DNA of 64,000 bases from RH-AL1 sp965277735 (lineage in GTDB: Bacteria; Pseudomonadota; Alphaproteobacteria; Rhizobiales; Beijerinckiaceae): assembly GCA_965277735.1 (NCBI GenBank), contig CBDIDO010000003.1, positions 3,100,001 to 3,164,000 on the forward strand. Reading direction: 5' to 3'. Each line of letters starts with the position of its first letter. Position 1 is the stretch's first letter. Below the pieces are notes generated by a model that was not told the DNA's origin, did not search any database, and saw nothing but the letters and a program-made list of their open reading frames with translations. The position numbers were made by a program, and so were the translations under genes. Shown here one piece after another: positions 43,790 through 52,646 of this stretch.

Positions 43790-44953
43790 TAGTGTGCTGT
43801 CCCGCAAGTCTCTTTACATAGTTGGATGATGAAGCGATGATTCGCCAGGAGGGCGGATCATGGCGCGCATAGGTCGACCGCAAGAGCAGCTTCTCATGCT
43901 TAGCGACATCGAGCGCGAAGAGCTCGATCGACTTGGGCGATCGCAGGCGGCCTCGCACAGCCTCGTGCGGCGGGCGCAGATCATCCTCGCATCCGCAGCG
44001 GGCGAGGCCAACACGTCGATCGCGAGCCGTCTCGGCGTGTCGAACCCGACGATCTGCCACTGGCGCAAGATCTGGTTCGAGAAGGGACTGACCGGCCTCT
44101 ACGGCGAAGCCAGGTCCGGGCGACCGAGGACCCACGACGAGGAGCGCATCGCGAGCCTTCTGCGCACGGTGCTCGAGAGCAAGCCGGTCGGCGCGACACA
44201 TTGGACCGTGCGGTCTGCAGCGGCGGCGAGCGGGCTTTCCAAGAGCACGGTCGCGCGCATGCTTGCGCTGTTCAACGTCCGGCCGCACCGCTCCAAGACC
44301 TTTCGGCTCTCGAGCGATCCGCTGTTCGTCGACAAGGTGCGCGACATCGTCGGGCTCTATCTCAACCCGCCCGACCACGCGCTCGTGTTGTGCGTCGACG
44401 AGAAGACGCAGGTCCAGGCGCTCGAGCGTCGCCAGCCGATGCTGCCGCTCGGCCTCGGCTACATCGAAGGTGTCACCCACGACTACGTCCGGCACGGGAC
44501 GACGACATTGTTCGCCGCGCTCGACATCGCCAACGGCCAGGTGATGACGCAGTGCCGGGCGCGTCACCGACACCAGGAGTTCCTGGGCTTCCTGAAGCAC
44601 ATCGAGGCCAACGTGCCGAGCGACCTTGACCTCCACCTCGTCGTCGACAACTACGCGGCTCACAAGCATCCAAAGGTCCGCGCATGGCTGGCCGAGCGAC
44701 CTCGTTTCACCCTGCATTTTACGCCGACCTACGCATCATGGATGAACCAGGTCGAACGCTGGTTCGCGCTGATCACGCAACGCCAGATCCGACGTGGCTC
44801 CTTCGTCAGCGCCAAGGATCTGGTCGCCAGGATCGAGGCGTTCGTCGCTGCCTATAACGTCAAGGCGAGACCATTTCAGTGGACAGCAACCAGTGACGCG
44901 ATCTTCGCCAAGCTCGAACGTCTATGTAAAGCTATTAACGGGACAGCACACTA
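43790..44953 (+). mobile_element. IS630-family element
   Basis: Inverted ends read TAGTGTGCTGTCCCG from both sides (left at 43790, right reverse-complemented to 44953), with a further internal TTTACATAG match. The TA at each edge (43790-43791 and 44952-44953) is the expected TA target duplication. It contains one full-length transposase gene. Confidence 0.92.
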
Positions 44954-44954
44954 G
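43860..44954 (+). CDS. IS630-family transposase
   Basis: A 364-aa protein. The N-terminal helix-turn-helix pair (SIASRLGVSNPTICHWRKIW, AAAASGLSKSTVARMLALF) is followed by the DDE domain: VLCVDEKTQVQAL, LHLVVDNYAAHKHP and SWMNQVERWFALI with the three acidic residues. The frame is intact. Its stop codon TAG uses the flanking TA duplication plus the next host base. Confidence 0.94.
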   Translation: MARIGRPQEQLLMLSDIEREELDRLGRSQAASHSLVRRAQIILASAAGEANTSIASRLGVSNPTICHWRKIWFEKGLTGLYGEARSGRPRTHDEERIASLLRTVLESKPVGATHWTVRSAAAASGLSKSTVARMLALFNVRPHRSKTFRLSSDPLFVDKVRDIVGLYLNPPDHALVLCVDEKTQVQALERRQPMLPLGLGYIEGVTHDYVRHGTTTLFAALDIANGQVMTQCRARHRHQEFLGFLKHIEANVPSDLDLHLVVDNYAAHKHPKVRAWLAERPRFTLHFTPTYASWMNQVERWFALITQRQIRRGSFVSAKDLVARIEAFVAAYNVKARPFQWTATSDAIFAKLERLCKAINGTAH

Positions 44955-45150
44955 GGTATCGGACGCTTTTGTTCCGCGAAGGGCGGTTGCACGAATACCT
45001 AATGGCTGAATGCGACGCGACACTACGACTTTCCTATACGCGGGCGCGGTTTCCACGATGGAAGTCCTACGCCCCAAAGGCTAATTACTTCTGTCCGAAT
45101 TCCGAAACGACAGCCGAGGTCGGTAAGATGCGGCAACGATCCGAAAACAG

Positions 45151-47040
45151 ATGACTCTTTACGAACGTTTTATGGGCGAACCGCTCGCGAGTGAAGACGA
45201 GCGGCATCAGAAGGTAGGACCGTTCGCCGGCATTCCGATGTTGGGCCTCGATGCCTTATCATCGGCGGCATACGGCCCTGAAGCGGCACTCGCGATCTTG
45301 CTCCCGATCGGCGCGCTCGCGACAGGCGTCATCGTGCCGATTACCGCCGTCATCGTCGCCCTTCTCGCGATCGTCTATTTTTCTTACCGGCAGACCCTTG
45401 GCGCCTACCCCAACGGCGGCGGCTCCTACACGGTCGCCAGCGAAAACCTCGGGCGTCGTTTCGGGCTTCTCGCCGCCGCATCGTTGATGGTCGACTATAT
45501 CCTCAATGTCGCTGTCGGCATCGCAGCCGGCGTGGGCGCGCTCATCTCCATCATCCCGACGCTGCATCCGTTCATTCTTCCGCTCTGCCTTCTGATCCTG
45601 GCGGTGATCACTCTGGTCAATCTGCACGGCATTCGTGAATCGGGGACCGCGTTCATTCTTCCGACCTATGCCTTCGTCGGAACGCTTGGCGTGACGATCG
45701 TTATCGGACTCGTAAAGGCGGCCGTCAGCGGCGGTCATCCGCAAGCGGTGGAACTCCCCCCGAGCATTCCGGCCGCGACGGTCGGGGCCGGCTATTGGTT
45801 GCTTCTGCGCGCGTTCGCCAACGGGTGCACGGCGATGACAGGTGTCGAGGCGATCTCCAACGGCATCACCGCATTCAAGGCGCCCTCGGTCGCGAACGCG
45901 ACGCGAGCGTTGACCGCCGTCATCCTGATCCTCGTTGCGCTCCTCGCCGGTATCGCGCTCCTGTGCCGCCTCTACGGCATTGCCGCGATCGACCCCGACA
46001 ACGCTGCCTATCAGAGCGTGCTGTCCGAAATGACGGCGGCGGTCGCGGGGCGCGGCATCCTCTATTATCTGACCATGTTCAGCGTGGTCGCGGTGGTGTG
46101 TTTCTCGGCCAACACAAGCTTTGCCGACTTCCCGCGCCTCTGCCGCCTGCTGGCGATCGACAATTTTCTCCCCTTCGCCTTCGCGACGCAGGGGAGGCGC
46201 CTCGTCTACTCCAGCGGCATCCTGTTCCTTGCGCTGATGTCCGGCGCCCTCCTCGTTGCCTTCGACGGCATCACCGACCGATTGATCCCGCTTTTCGCGA
46301 TAGGAGCGTTCGGCGCATTCACCCTGTCGCAGGCGGGCATGGTGGCGCATTGGCGCAGGGAGTCTGCCGCCAGCGGACCTACGCGCGAGATCATGGCATC
46401 TCAGGCCGTTAACGGCGCCGGCGCGGTCTCGACATTCGCAGTTCTTGTCATCGTCCTCGTCACGAAATTCGTGGAGGGCGCGTGGATCATCGTCTTCATG
46501 GTGCCCGCTCTCGTCTGGCTGTTCGTTGCGGTTCGCCGACACTATGACGAGGTAGCCCGTCAGACGGACTGCGACCTGCCGATCGACGCGTCCGATCGGC
46601 GACGCCCCGTTGCGGTCGTCGTCGTGCGGCGATGGAGCCGCATCACGCGAAACGCCCTGCAAGCGGCCATGACGCTTTCAGACGATGTCGTTGCCGTCCA
46701 CATCGCGACGAATGAGGCGGGCGAAGAAAAGCTGCGCGCCCAATGGCGCATATGCGTGGAGGACGCTCTCGACGCGAACGCCATTCGTCCCCGACTCATG
46801 GTCGTCGCGTCGCCCTACAGACGCTTCTTCGACCCGCTCTTCGAGGCACTGCGCACGATCGAAGCCGAACACCCCGCTTGCGCGATCGCCCTCGTCGTGC
46901 CCGAACTGACCGGCGGCAGCTGGTACGATTTTCTGCTGCATAATCAGCGGACGACGGCCCTGAAGGCGGCCTTGCTTCTCAACGGAGGTGAGCGTGTCTT
47001 CCTCGTCAACGTACCGTGGCGTCTAAAGCGGCCGGCATAG
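45151..47040 (+). CDS. APC-superfamily permease with cytosolic C-terminal domain (KimA-like)
   Basis: A 629-aa protein. GPFAGIPMLGLDALSSAAYGPEAAL is the start of the transport core; about 12 membrane segments extend to residue ~465. The last ~150 residues are soluble (VAVVVVRRWSRITRNALQAA, VVASPYRRFFDPLFEALRTI), resembling the universal-stress-like domain of the KUP/KimA-type potassium importers. K+ or amino acid uptake is the likely role; substrate is not proven by sequence. It is monocistronic. Confidence 0.8.
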   Translation: MTLYERFMGEPLASEDERHQKVGPFAGIPMLGLDALSSAAYGPEAALAILLPIGALATGVIVPITAVIVALLAIVYFSYRQTLGAYPNGGGSYTVASENLGRRFGLLAAASLMVDYILNVAVGIAAGVGALISIIPTLHPFILPLCLLILAVITLVNLHGIRESGTAFILPTYAFVGTLGVTIVIGLVKAAVSGGHPQAVELPPSIPAATVGAGYWLLLRAFANGCTAMTGVEAISNGITAFKAPSVANATRALTAVILILVALLAGIALLCRLYGIAAIDPDNAAYQSVLSEMTAAVAGRGILYYLTMFSVVAVVCFSANTSFADFPRLCRLLAIDNFLPFAFATQGRRLVYSSGILFLALMSGALLVAFDGITDRLIPLFAIGAFGAFTLSQAGMVAHWRRESAASGPTREIMASQAVNGAGAVSTFAVLVIVLVTKFVEGAWIIVFMVPALVWLFVAVRRHYDEVARQTDCDLPIDASDRRRPVAVVVVRRWSRITRNALQAAMTLSDDVVAVHIATNEAGEEKLRAQWRICVEDALDANAIRPRLMVVASPYRRFFDPLFEALRTIEAEHPACAIALVVPELTGGSWYDFLLHNQRTTALKAALLLNGGERVFLVNVPWRLKRPA

Positions 47041-47457
47041 TATCCGCTTTGGTCGTTCGGTGCTTGGGAAAGGCGGCGAGTCCGTTGGAAAGTCGGCTTT
47101 TGCGAAGAGCTTCGGATCAGAGGACCGGCTGCTTCCGTGAAGAGTTTTGGATGCCGTTAGGCGTACGAAAGTCGCCGAAAAACGAACCCGCGGTCGGCAG
47201 GTGAAGGTTCTATGGGGTTTTGAGGATCGGCTCGTGCCAGTGGGCGCGAAGACAGCCTCGAGAGGTGTCGCTGGCGGCGGCACGGAAGCGGTCCGACGGA
47301 GCCGTTAGACGGTCGCGGCAAGGCAGCTGAAGGTTCGATCTCGGACGATCGGAGTGGATCCGCAGGTAAAGCCGCGCGAGTAGATGCATGAAGACGCGTG
47401 GGAGCGATCGTCGAGGCCGCCGGGCCAAGCCGTGAAGGAGAGGTGGGTCGTGCCGGG

Positions 47458-48650
47458 TCACGACGTCACCGTCCCGGTCGACGCGACGGTGTCCGGCGGG
47501 GCTCGCGGTTGCCTCCCGCGCTCGAAGGTCTCGATGATCGTCATACGGCCGCCGCAGCAGGGGCAGCATGGCCGCGGATCGGCCTCGTCGACCGGCTCGG
47601 CACCCTCTGCGGGCGGTGGCGCCGCGAGCAGCTCTCTGGCGCACGCGAGATTGGCCTTGCGGCCGGCGCTTGCGAGCAGACCGTAGTGGCGGATGCGATG
47701 GAAGCCCTTGGGCAGGACGTGCAGCAGGAAGCGACGGATGAACTCATCGACCCGAAGCGTCATGGTGCCGTAGCGATCGGCGCCGTCGCGACGGTAGTCC
47801 TTGAAGCAGAAGGTGACGTCCCCGTTGTCGTGCGAGATCAGGCGGCCGTTCGAGATGGCGACGCGGTGCGTGTAGCGCGACAGATAGGCGAGCACGGCCT
47901 CCGGCCCGGCGAACGGCGGCTTGGCGTAGACCACCCAGCTCTTCTTCCGAACAGGCGCCAGGTAGCGCAGGAACGCGCGGCGATCGGCGAGACCAAGCTG
48001 ATCGCGGAAGAACTGCAGCCTGCCACTCTCGTGCAGCTCGACCAGGCGCGTCAGGAACAGCCGCCGGAACAGCTTGGCGAGCACACGCACCGGCAGTAGG
48101 AAGGCCGGCCGCGACGAGACCCAGCGCTGGCCGTCGAGGGAGAAGCCGCCGCCGGGCACGATCATGTGGATGTGGGGATGGTGGGTCAGCGCCGAGCCCC
48201 AGGTATGGGCACTGCGGTGATGCCGATGCGAGCACCCAGATGCTTCGAGTCGGCAGCGATGGTCATCATGGTCTCCGACGCCGCGCGGAACAGCAGGTCG
48301 TAGACGATCGCCTTGTTGTGGAAGGCGATGGCGGCGATCTCGGCCGGCAGCGTGAAGACGACGTGGAAGTAGCCGACCGGCAACAGGTCGGCCTCACGTG
48401 CCGCCAGCCACTCGCGCGCCGCCGCTCCCTGGCACTTGGGGCAGTGCCTGTTCCTGCAGCTGTTGTAAGCGATGCGAACGAAGCCGCAGTCGTCACAAGC
48501 GTCGACATGGCCGCCAAGAGCGGCGGTGCGGCAGGTCTCGATCGCCGCCATGACCTTGAGTTGGTGCAGGCTCAGGTGCCCGGCCTGAGCGGCCCGGTAC
48601 GCCGGGCCCGCGGCACGGAAGATGTCGGCGACCTCGATTGAGCCACGCAA
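47458..48650 (-). pseudogene. IS91-family transposase of copy B, frameshifted
   Basis: The N-terminal 150 residues (CDDCGF, CRNRHCPKC) run from ATG 48650 into a frameshift near 48205, where copy A has one extra base. The remainder, with MIVPGGGFSLDGQRW, FLSRYTHRVAIS-type tyrosine motif (here YLSRYTHRVAISNGRL) and CPCCGGRM, is open to 47458 in another frame. The break falls just before the HUH motif, so activity should be lost. Confidence 0.88.
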
Positions 48651-49563
48651 GGCTCAACCGCCCAGCGCGCTCTCCACAGATCCTGAGCATGCCGAGCTTG
48701 TCGAGCGGGCTGGTGACCGCGCGGACCGTGCGCGTCGCGACCCTTGTGTAGAAGGCGGTGTTGTCCAGCTTGGCGTGGCCGAGCAGCGCCTGGATCACCC
48801 GAATGTCGATGCCGTCCTCGAGAAGGTGGGTGGCGAAGCTGTGGCGCAGCGTGTGCGGGCCGACCCGCTTGGCGATGTCGGCCGCATGCGCCGCCTCGGC
48901 GACGATGCGATGCAGTTGGCGCGTGCTGATCGGCTTCAGCGCATGCTGCCCCGGGAACAGCCAGCCGTCGCGATGCATCACCCCCTGCTGGCGCCCGAGC
49001 GTCCACCACTGGCGCAGGAGGCTCAGCAGATCGGTCGAGAGCAAGGCGTTGCGATACTGGCCTCCCTTGCCGCGCTCGACCCTGAGCAGCATGCGCTCGC
49101 TGTCGATATCGCCAACCTTCAACATCGAGACCTCGGCGACGCGAAGGCCCGAGCCGTAGGCGACCGACAGCGCCGCCTGGTGCTTGAGGCAGGTGGTCGC
49201 GTCGAGCAGGCGGGCGACCTCGTCGCGGCTCAGCACCACGGGCAGCTTGCGCGGATGGGCGATCCGAACCAGCTTGCGCGCGAGGTCCGGCCGATCGAGC
49301 GTGTGCGTGAAGAAGAACCGCAGCGCCGCCACGATGCTGTTCATGGTCGGCACGGGGACGCCGGCCTCGCGCTGCTCGACCTGGAAGCGGCGCAGATCTT
49401 CCGCAGTGGCCGTGCCGGGCGAGCGCCCCAAGAAGGTGGCGAGACGCCCGACGTCGCGGATGTAGTTGCGCTGTGTCTCCCGCGAGAACCGGCGCATGGT
49501 CATGTCGTCGATCAGTCGTTGGCGCAGAGGGCTGATCGGTGCAGCTACATCGAGATCGTTCAT
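48493..49563 (-). CDS. tyrosine recombinase of IS91 copy B
   Basis: A 356-aa frame. N-terminal SAM-like domain (TQRNYIRDVGRLATFLGRSP), catalytic arginine in AYGSGLRVAEVSML, HTLRHSFATHL, and LLGHAKLDNTAFYTRVATRT with the nucleophilic tyrosine. The functional part ends near residue 304 (KLGMLRI); here the stop used by copy A is out of frame, so ~50 extra residues read into the transposase start. Such recombinases accompany some IS91-type elements; their role in transposition is not settled. Confidence 0.88.
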   Translation of the reverse strand: MNDLDVAAPISPLRQRLIDDMTMRRFSRETQRNYIRDVGRLATFLGRSPGTATAEDLRRFQVEQREAGVPVPTMNSIVAALRFFFTHTLDRPDLARKLVRIAHPRKLPVVLSRDEVARLLDATTCLKHQAALSVAYGSGLRVAEVSMLKVGDIDSERMLLRVERGKGGQYRNALLSTDLLSLLRQWWTLGRQQGVMHRDGWLFPGQHALKPISTRQLHRIVAEAAHAADIAKRVGPHTLRHSFATHLLEDGIDIRVIQALLGHAKLDNTAFYTRVATRTVRAVTSPLDKLGMLRICGERAGRLSLAWLNRGRRHLPCRGPGVPGRSGRAPEPAPTQGHGGDRDLPHRRSWRPCRRL

Positions 49564-49709
49564 CGGACGGCTCCCTGAATGAAGGAGCCGCGATGCTCTG
49601 TTCGCGTCCGACGTCGCTCAAGCGGCGCGCGCCGAACGATCTCCTATCTCACCGCAGCCGCAGCCCTCCCGCGCAGCGGGTTCGTTCTCCGGCCAGTTTC
49701 GTCGCTCGC

Positions 49710-50363
49710 CTATCGAAGACCCGGTTGCATCAGCAGCCCGCCGGCGAGGAGGTCGATCGCGGCGTCGAAGAACGCGCGCACGTCGAGCGGCCGGCGGTCG
49801 CCGAACAGTGAATACCAAGAGCTATACACAACGATTGGCGCCAAAAGGAGCTGCGGGAATTCGTCGAGTGCGGAAGGACGAAATTCGCCGTTGGCGATCC
49901 CGCGTTGGACGACCGAAGCGACACTCTCCAGTGCGGGACCGAACGCCTCCGCGTACCATCGGTCAACGACCTCCGGAAAGCGATGCCCCTCCGCGAGCAG
50001 GATCCGCAGGATCTCGCGGCCGCTCAAATCTTCAATCATGTGCTCTGTCACGAAGGCCAGGTGAGAGCGAACGACCTCGATCGCCGGGATGGTCGCGTCA
50101 GCGCTCAAAGCGGCGAGGTTCTCGAATGGCAGGCGCGTCTTCTCCTTCAAGGTCGCGACAAACAGATCTTCCTTGCTCGGAAAGTAGACGTAGATCGTGC
50201 CCTTGGTGATGCCCGCGCGCGCCGCCACGTCGTCGAGCCTGGCGCCCGCAAATCCCTTCTCGGAAAAGACTTCTAGGGCAGCCTGCAGGATTTCCTGCGG
50301 CCGCTCCGCTTTGCGACGGCGTTGCAGCGGCGGGGCCGCGGCGGCCGTTCCGGTTCGCCTCAT
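49710..50363 (-). CDS. TetR-family repressor of the RND pump
   Basis: A 217-aa protein. The N-terminal helix-turn-helix is EILQAALEVFSEKGFAGARL, then AARAGITKGTIYVYFPSKED; the rest is the helical ligand-binding domain. It is divergent from the efflux operon, with an 85-bp intergenic region that contains a palindrome. IS91 copy B lies 14 bp beyond its stop but leaves the gene intact. Confidence 0.92.
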   Translation of the reverse strand: MRRTGTAAAAPPLQRRRKAERPQEILQAALEVFSEKGFAGARLDDVAARAGITKGTIYVYFPSKEDLFVATLKEKTRLPFENLAALSADATIPAIEVVRSHLAFVTEHMIEDLSGREILRILLAEGHRFPEVVDRWYAEAFGPALESVASVVQRGIANGEFRPSALDEFPQLLLAPIVVYSSWYSLFGDRRPLDVRAFFDAAIDLLAGGLLMQPGLR

Positions 50364-50384
50364 GGCACGGGTTCCTGCATTTAT

Positions 50385-50402
50385 TGACTAACCGGTTGGT
50401 CA
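50385..50402. promoter_or_regulatory. palindromic TetR-type operator
   Basis: TGACTAACCGGTTGGTCA is an 18-bp near-perfect palindrome (one mismatched pair), lying 22 bp from the tetR start and 47 bp from the adaptor start. Position and form fit a shared operator controlling both directions; binding is inferred. Confidence 0.75.
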
Positions 50403-50448
50403 TTAGTATATCGCCACGCGCAGCCACCGCAACGTCCGGAGTGGGCGC

Positions 50449-51537
50449 ATGAGACTTTTCCGCATCTTTTGCTCGTTGGTGGCCGCCCTCTTGGCGGCGA
50501 CATCCCCGGTCGCAGCCGACCAGCCCGCGCCGTGCGACCAGCGCTGCGTGCTGGTCAAGACGATCACGATCCGCGAGACGACGGTGACGGCCAAGGTGGC
50601 GCTGACCGGCGCGATCGCTCCCCGCTACCAGTCCAACATCGCGTTCAGGACCGGCGGCCGCATCGCGCTTCGCAACGTCGATGTCGGCGATCACGTCTCG
50701 GCCGACACAGTGCTCGCGACCCTCGATCCGCGCGACCAACAGTCGAATGTCGACAATGCTCGCGCCACGCTCGCTTCGGCGCAGGCGCTTCTCGGCCAGG
50801 CGCAGATCGCCTTCGCCCGCCAGCAGGATCTGATGAAAAGCGGCTACACGACGCGTCCGAGCTACGATTCCGCGCAGCAACAGCTTCGCACGCAGACGGC
50901 GGCCGTCGAGTCCGCCAAGGCCGCGCTCGGCACGGCGCAGGAACAACTGGGCTACACCGATTTGAAGCCCGGGGTCGCCGGTATCATCGTCAGCCGCGAC
51001 GGCGAGCAGGGCCAGGTCGTGCAGGCCGGGCAAAGCGTATTCGCGCTCGCGCAGGACGGCCCGCGCGATGCCGTCTTCGATGTCTACGAGGCGCTACTCG
51101 CGCAGCCGCCTGAAGATAAGCGGGTCACGATTACGCTGCTCGCCGATCCTGCCGTCGCCACGATAGGCACGGTGCGCGAGATTTCGCCGACCGTCGACGA
51201 TCAGGCCGGCAGCGTGCGGGTCAAGATCGGGCTCGACAGCGTGCCGAAGGGCATGTCGCTCGGCGCGACCGTGGTCGGCACAGGCTCCTTCCGACCGCGA
51301 AAGGCGATGCTGGTGCCGCGCGCCGCGCTGTTCCGCTGGGATGATCGACCCGCCTTGTGGATCTACGATCCCAGTACCCGCAAAGTCGACGCACGTGTCA
51401 TTTCGATATCGCGTTACGACGGCGACGATCTTGTTGTCACTGGCGGCATCGCGCCCGGTGCGCATGTCGTGACGGCCGGCATCCAATTCCTGTATCCCGG
51501 CGAGACCGTTGGCGTCGCGAACGCGGAGGTGCGCTGA
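50449..51537 (+). CDS. RND efflux periplasmic adaptor subunit 1
   Basis: A 362-aa protein with a signal peptide (FRIFCSLVAALLAATSPVAA), lipoyl-type half domains (GAIAPRYQSNIAFRTGGRIA, VDVGDHVSADTVLATLD), a helical hairpin (residues ~100-165) and a beta-barrel domain. It links the inner-membrane pump to the outer-membrane channel. Two cysteines (CDQRC) follow the signal. The stop overlaps the next gene (TGATG). Confidence 0.9.
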   Translation: MRLFRIFCSLVAALLAATSPVAADQPAPCDQRCVLVKTITIRETTVTAKVALTGAIAPRYQSNIAFRTGGRIALRNVDVGDHVSADTVLATLDPRDQQSNVDNARATLASAQALLGQAQIAFARQQDLMKSGYTTRPSYDSAQQQLRTQTAAVESAKAALGTAQEQLGYTDLKPGVAGIIVSRDGEQGQVVQAGQSVFALAQDGPRDAVFDVYEALLAQPPEDKRVTITLLADPAVATIGTVREISPTVDDQAGSVRVKIGLDSVPKGMSLGATVVGTGSFRPRKAMLVPRAALFRWDDRPALWIYDPSTRKVDARVISISRYDGDDLVVTGGIAPGAHVVTAGIQFLYPGETVGVANAEVR

Positions 51538-52646
51538 TGAAGGTCGGCGTCGCGCTCTTTTCCCTGGTCTTGGCCGCGCCACTGATCGGCTGCGAGGAAG
51601 ATGCCCCGCCGCCGCTGGTGCGCCCCGTCGTGACGACGAAGGTGCAGGCGATCGCGACCGAGACCTTCGGACCGTTCGCCGGCACGGTGCAACCACGCTA
51701 CGAGAGCCAGCTCGGCTTTCAACTCGCCGGCCGGATGGTCGCGCGAGATGTCTATATCGGCGACAGCGTGCGCAAGGGCCAACGCCTCGCCGCGCTGGAT
51801 CCGACGGTCACGCAATTCGCGTTGCTGCAAGCGAAAGCCGACGTCGCCGACGCCAAGGCTCAGGTCGAGAACACCGAGGGCATTGAGCAGCGTCAGAAGA
51901 CGCTGGCTTCGGGCGGCGTCACATCGCAAGCGACGCTCGACAACGCGAACGCGGGCCTCGCCACTGCCAAGGCGCGGCTCGACCAGGCGCAGGCCGGCTT
52001 GCGCAAAGCGCAGGATCAGCTCGGCTACACCGAGCTCCGCGCCACTTTCGATGCGGTGATCGGCTCCTGGCAGACCGAGGTCGGCCAGTACGTCGATGTC
52101 GGCAAGACGGTGGTGACGCTGGCGCGTCCCGACGTGCGCGAGGTCGTCGTCGACATTCCCGACGACCTCGTCGGTCGCCTCGCGCCCGCTTCGATTTTCG
52201 ATGTCACCCTGCAGGCCGCGCCGAGCGTCACGGCGAAGGCGACGGTCCGGGAGCTTGGGCCGATGGCGGACGATTCGACGCGAAGCCATCGCGTGCGGAT
52301 GACCCTCGTCGACCCCTCGCCCGCCTTCCGGCTCGGTACGACCGTCTCAATTGTGCGCGAGACTGCCGCGGCGCCATACATGCCAGTGCCGGCCGACGCG
52401 GTGATCGAGGCGAACGGCAAGCCCTACGTCTGGCTCCTTGCCGAAGACGGCCACAGCGTGCACCGGCGCAACGTCATCGTCTCCACGACAAAGGATGGCG
52501 TCGCCCACGTGGCCGAAGGTTTGAAGCCAGACGACGAAGTTGTCACCGTCGGCGTGCACAGCCTCTCCGAGGGCCAGGCGGTCGCTGGCTCGCTCGCCGG
52601 GCTGGAGACCGGTGCGACATCGACCGAGCTTGGAGCACGACGCTGA
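51537..52646 (+). CDS. RND efflux periplasmic adaptor subunit 2 (lipoprotein)
   Basis: A 369-aa protein. LVLAAPLIGCEED is a lipobox, so this adaptor is membrane-anchored by lipid. FAGTVQPRYESQLGFQLAGRM and YIGDSVRKGQRLAALDPT are the biotinyl/lipoyl halves. The start overlaps adaptor 1 and the stop overlaps the pump gene. Two adaptors with one pump suggests a heteromeric adaptor ring. Confidence 0.9.
   Translation: MKVGVALFSLVLAAPLIGCEEDAPPPLVRPVVTTKVQAIATETFGPFAGTVQPRYESQLGFQLAGRMVARDVYIGDSVRKGQRLAALDPTVTQFALLQAKADVADAKAQVENTEGIEQRQKTLASGGVTSQATLDNANAGLATAKARLDQAQAGLRKAQDQLGYTELRATFDAVIGSWQTEVGQYVDVGKTVVTLARPDVREVVVDIPDDLVGRLAPASIFDVTLQAAPSVTAKATVRELGPMADDSTRSHRVRMTLVDPSPAFRLGTTVSIVRETAAAPYMPVPADAVIEANGKPYVWLLAEDGHSVHRRNVIVSTTKDGVAHVAEGLKPDDEVVTVGVHSLSEGQAVAGSLAGLETGATSTELGARR

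Larger units (their letters stand above)
47136..49696 (-). mobile_element. IS91-family element, copy B (recombinase intact, transposase broken)
   Basis: The same termini as copy A. It is clearly diverged from copy A by many substitutions. The right end lies 14 bp from the tetR stop codon. It encodes an intact tyrosine recombinase frame and a frameshifted transposase. Confidence 0.85.

Noticed and set aside
44955..45150. Riboswitch upstream of the KimA-like permease
   Set aside because: No clear conserved aptamer pairing or terminator was visible in this 196-bp leader.
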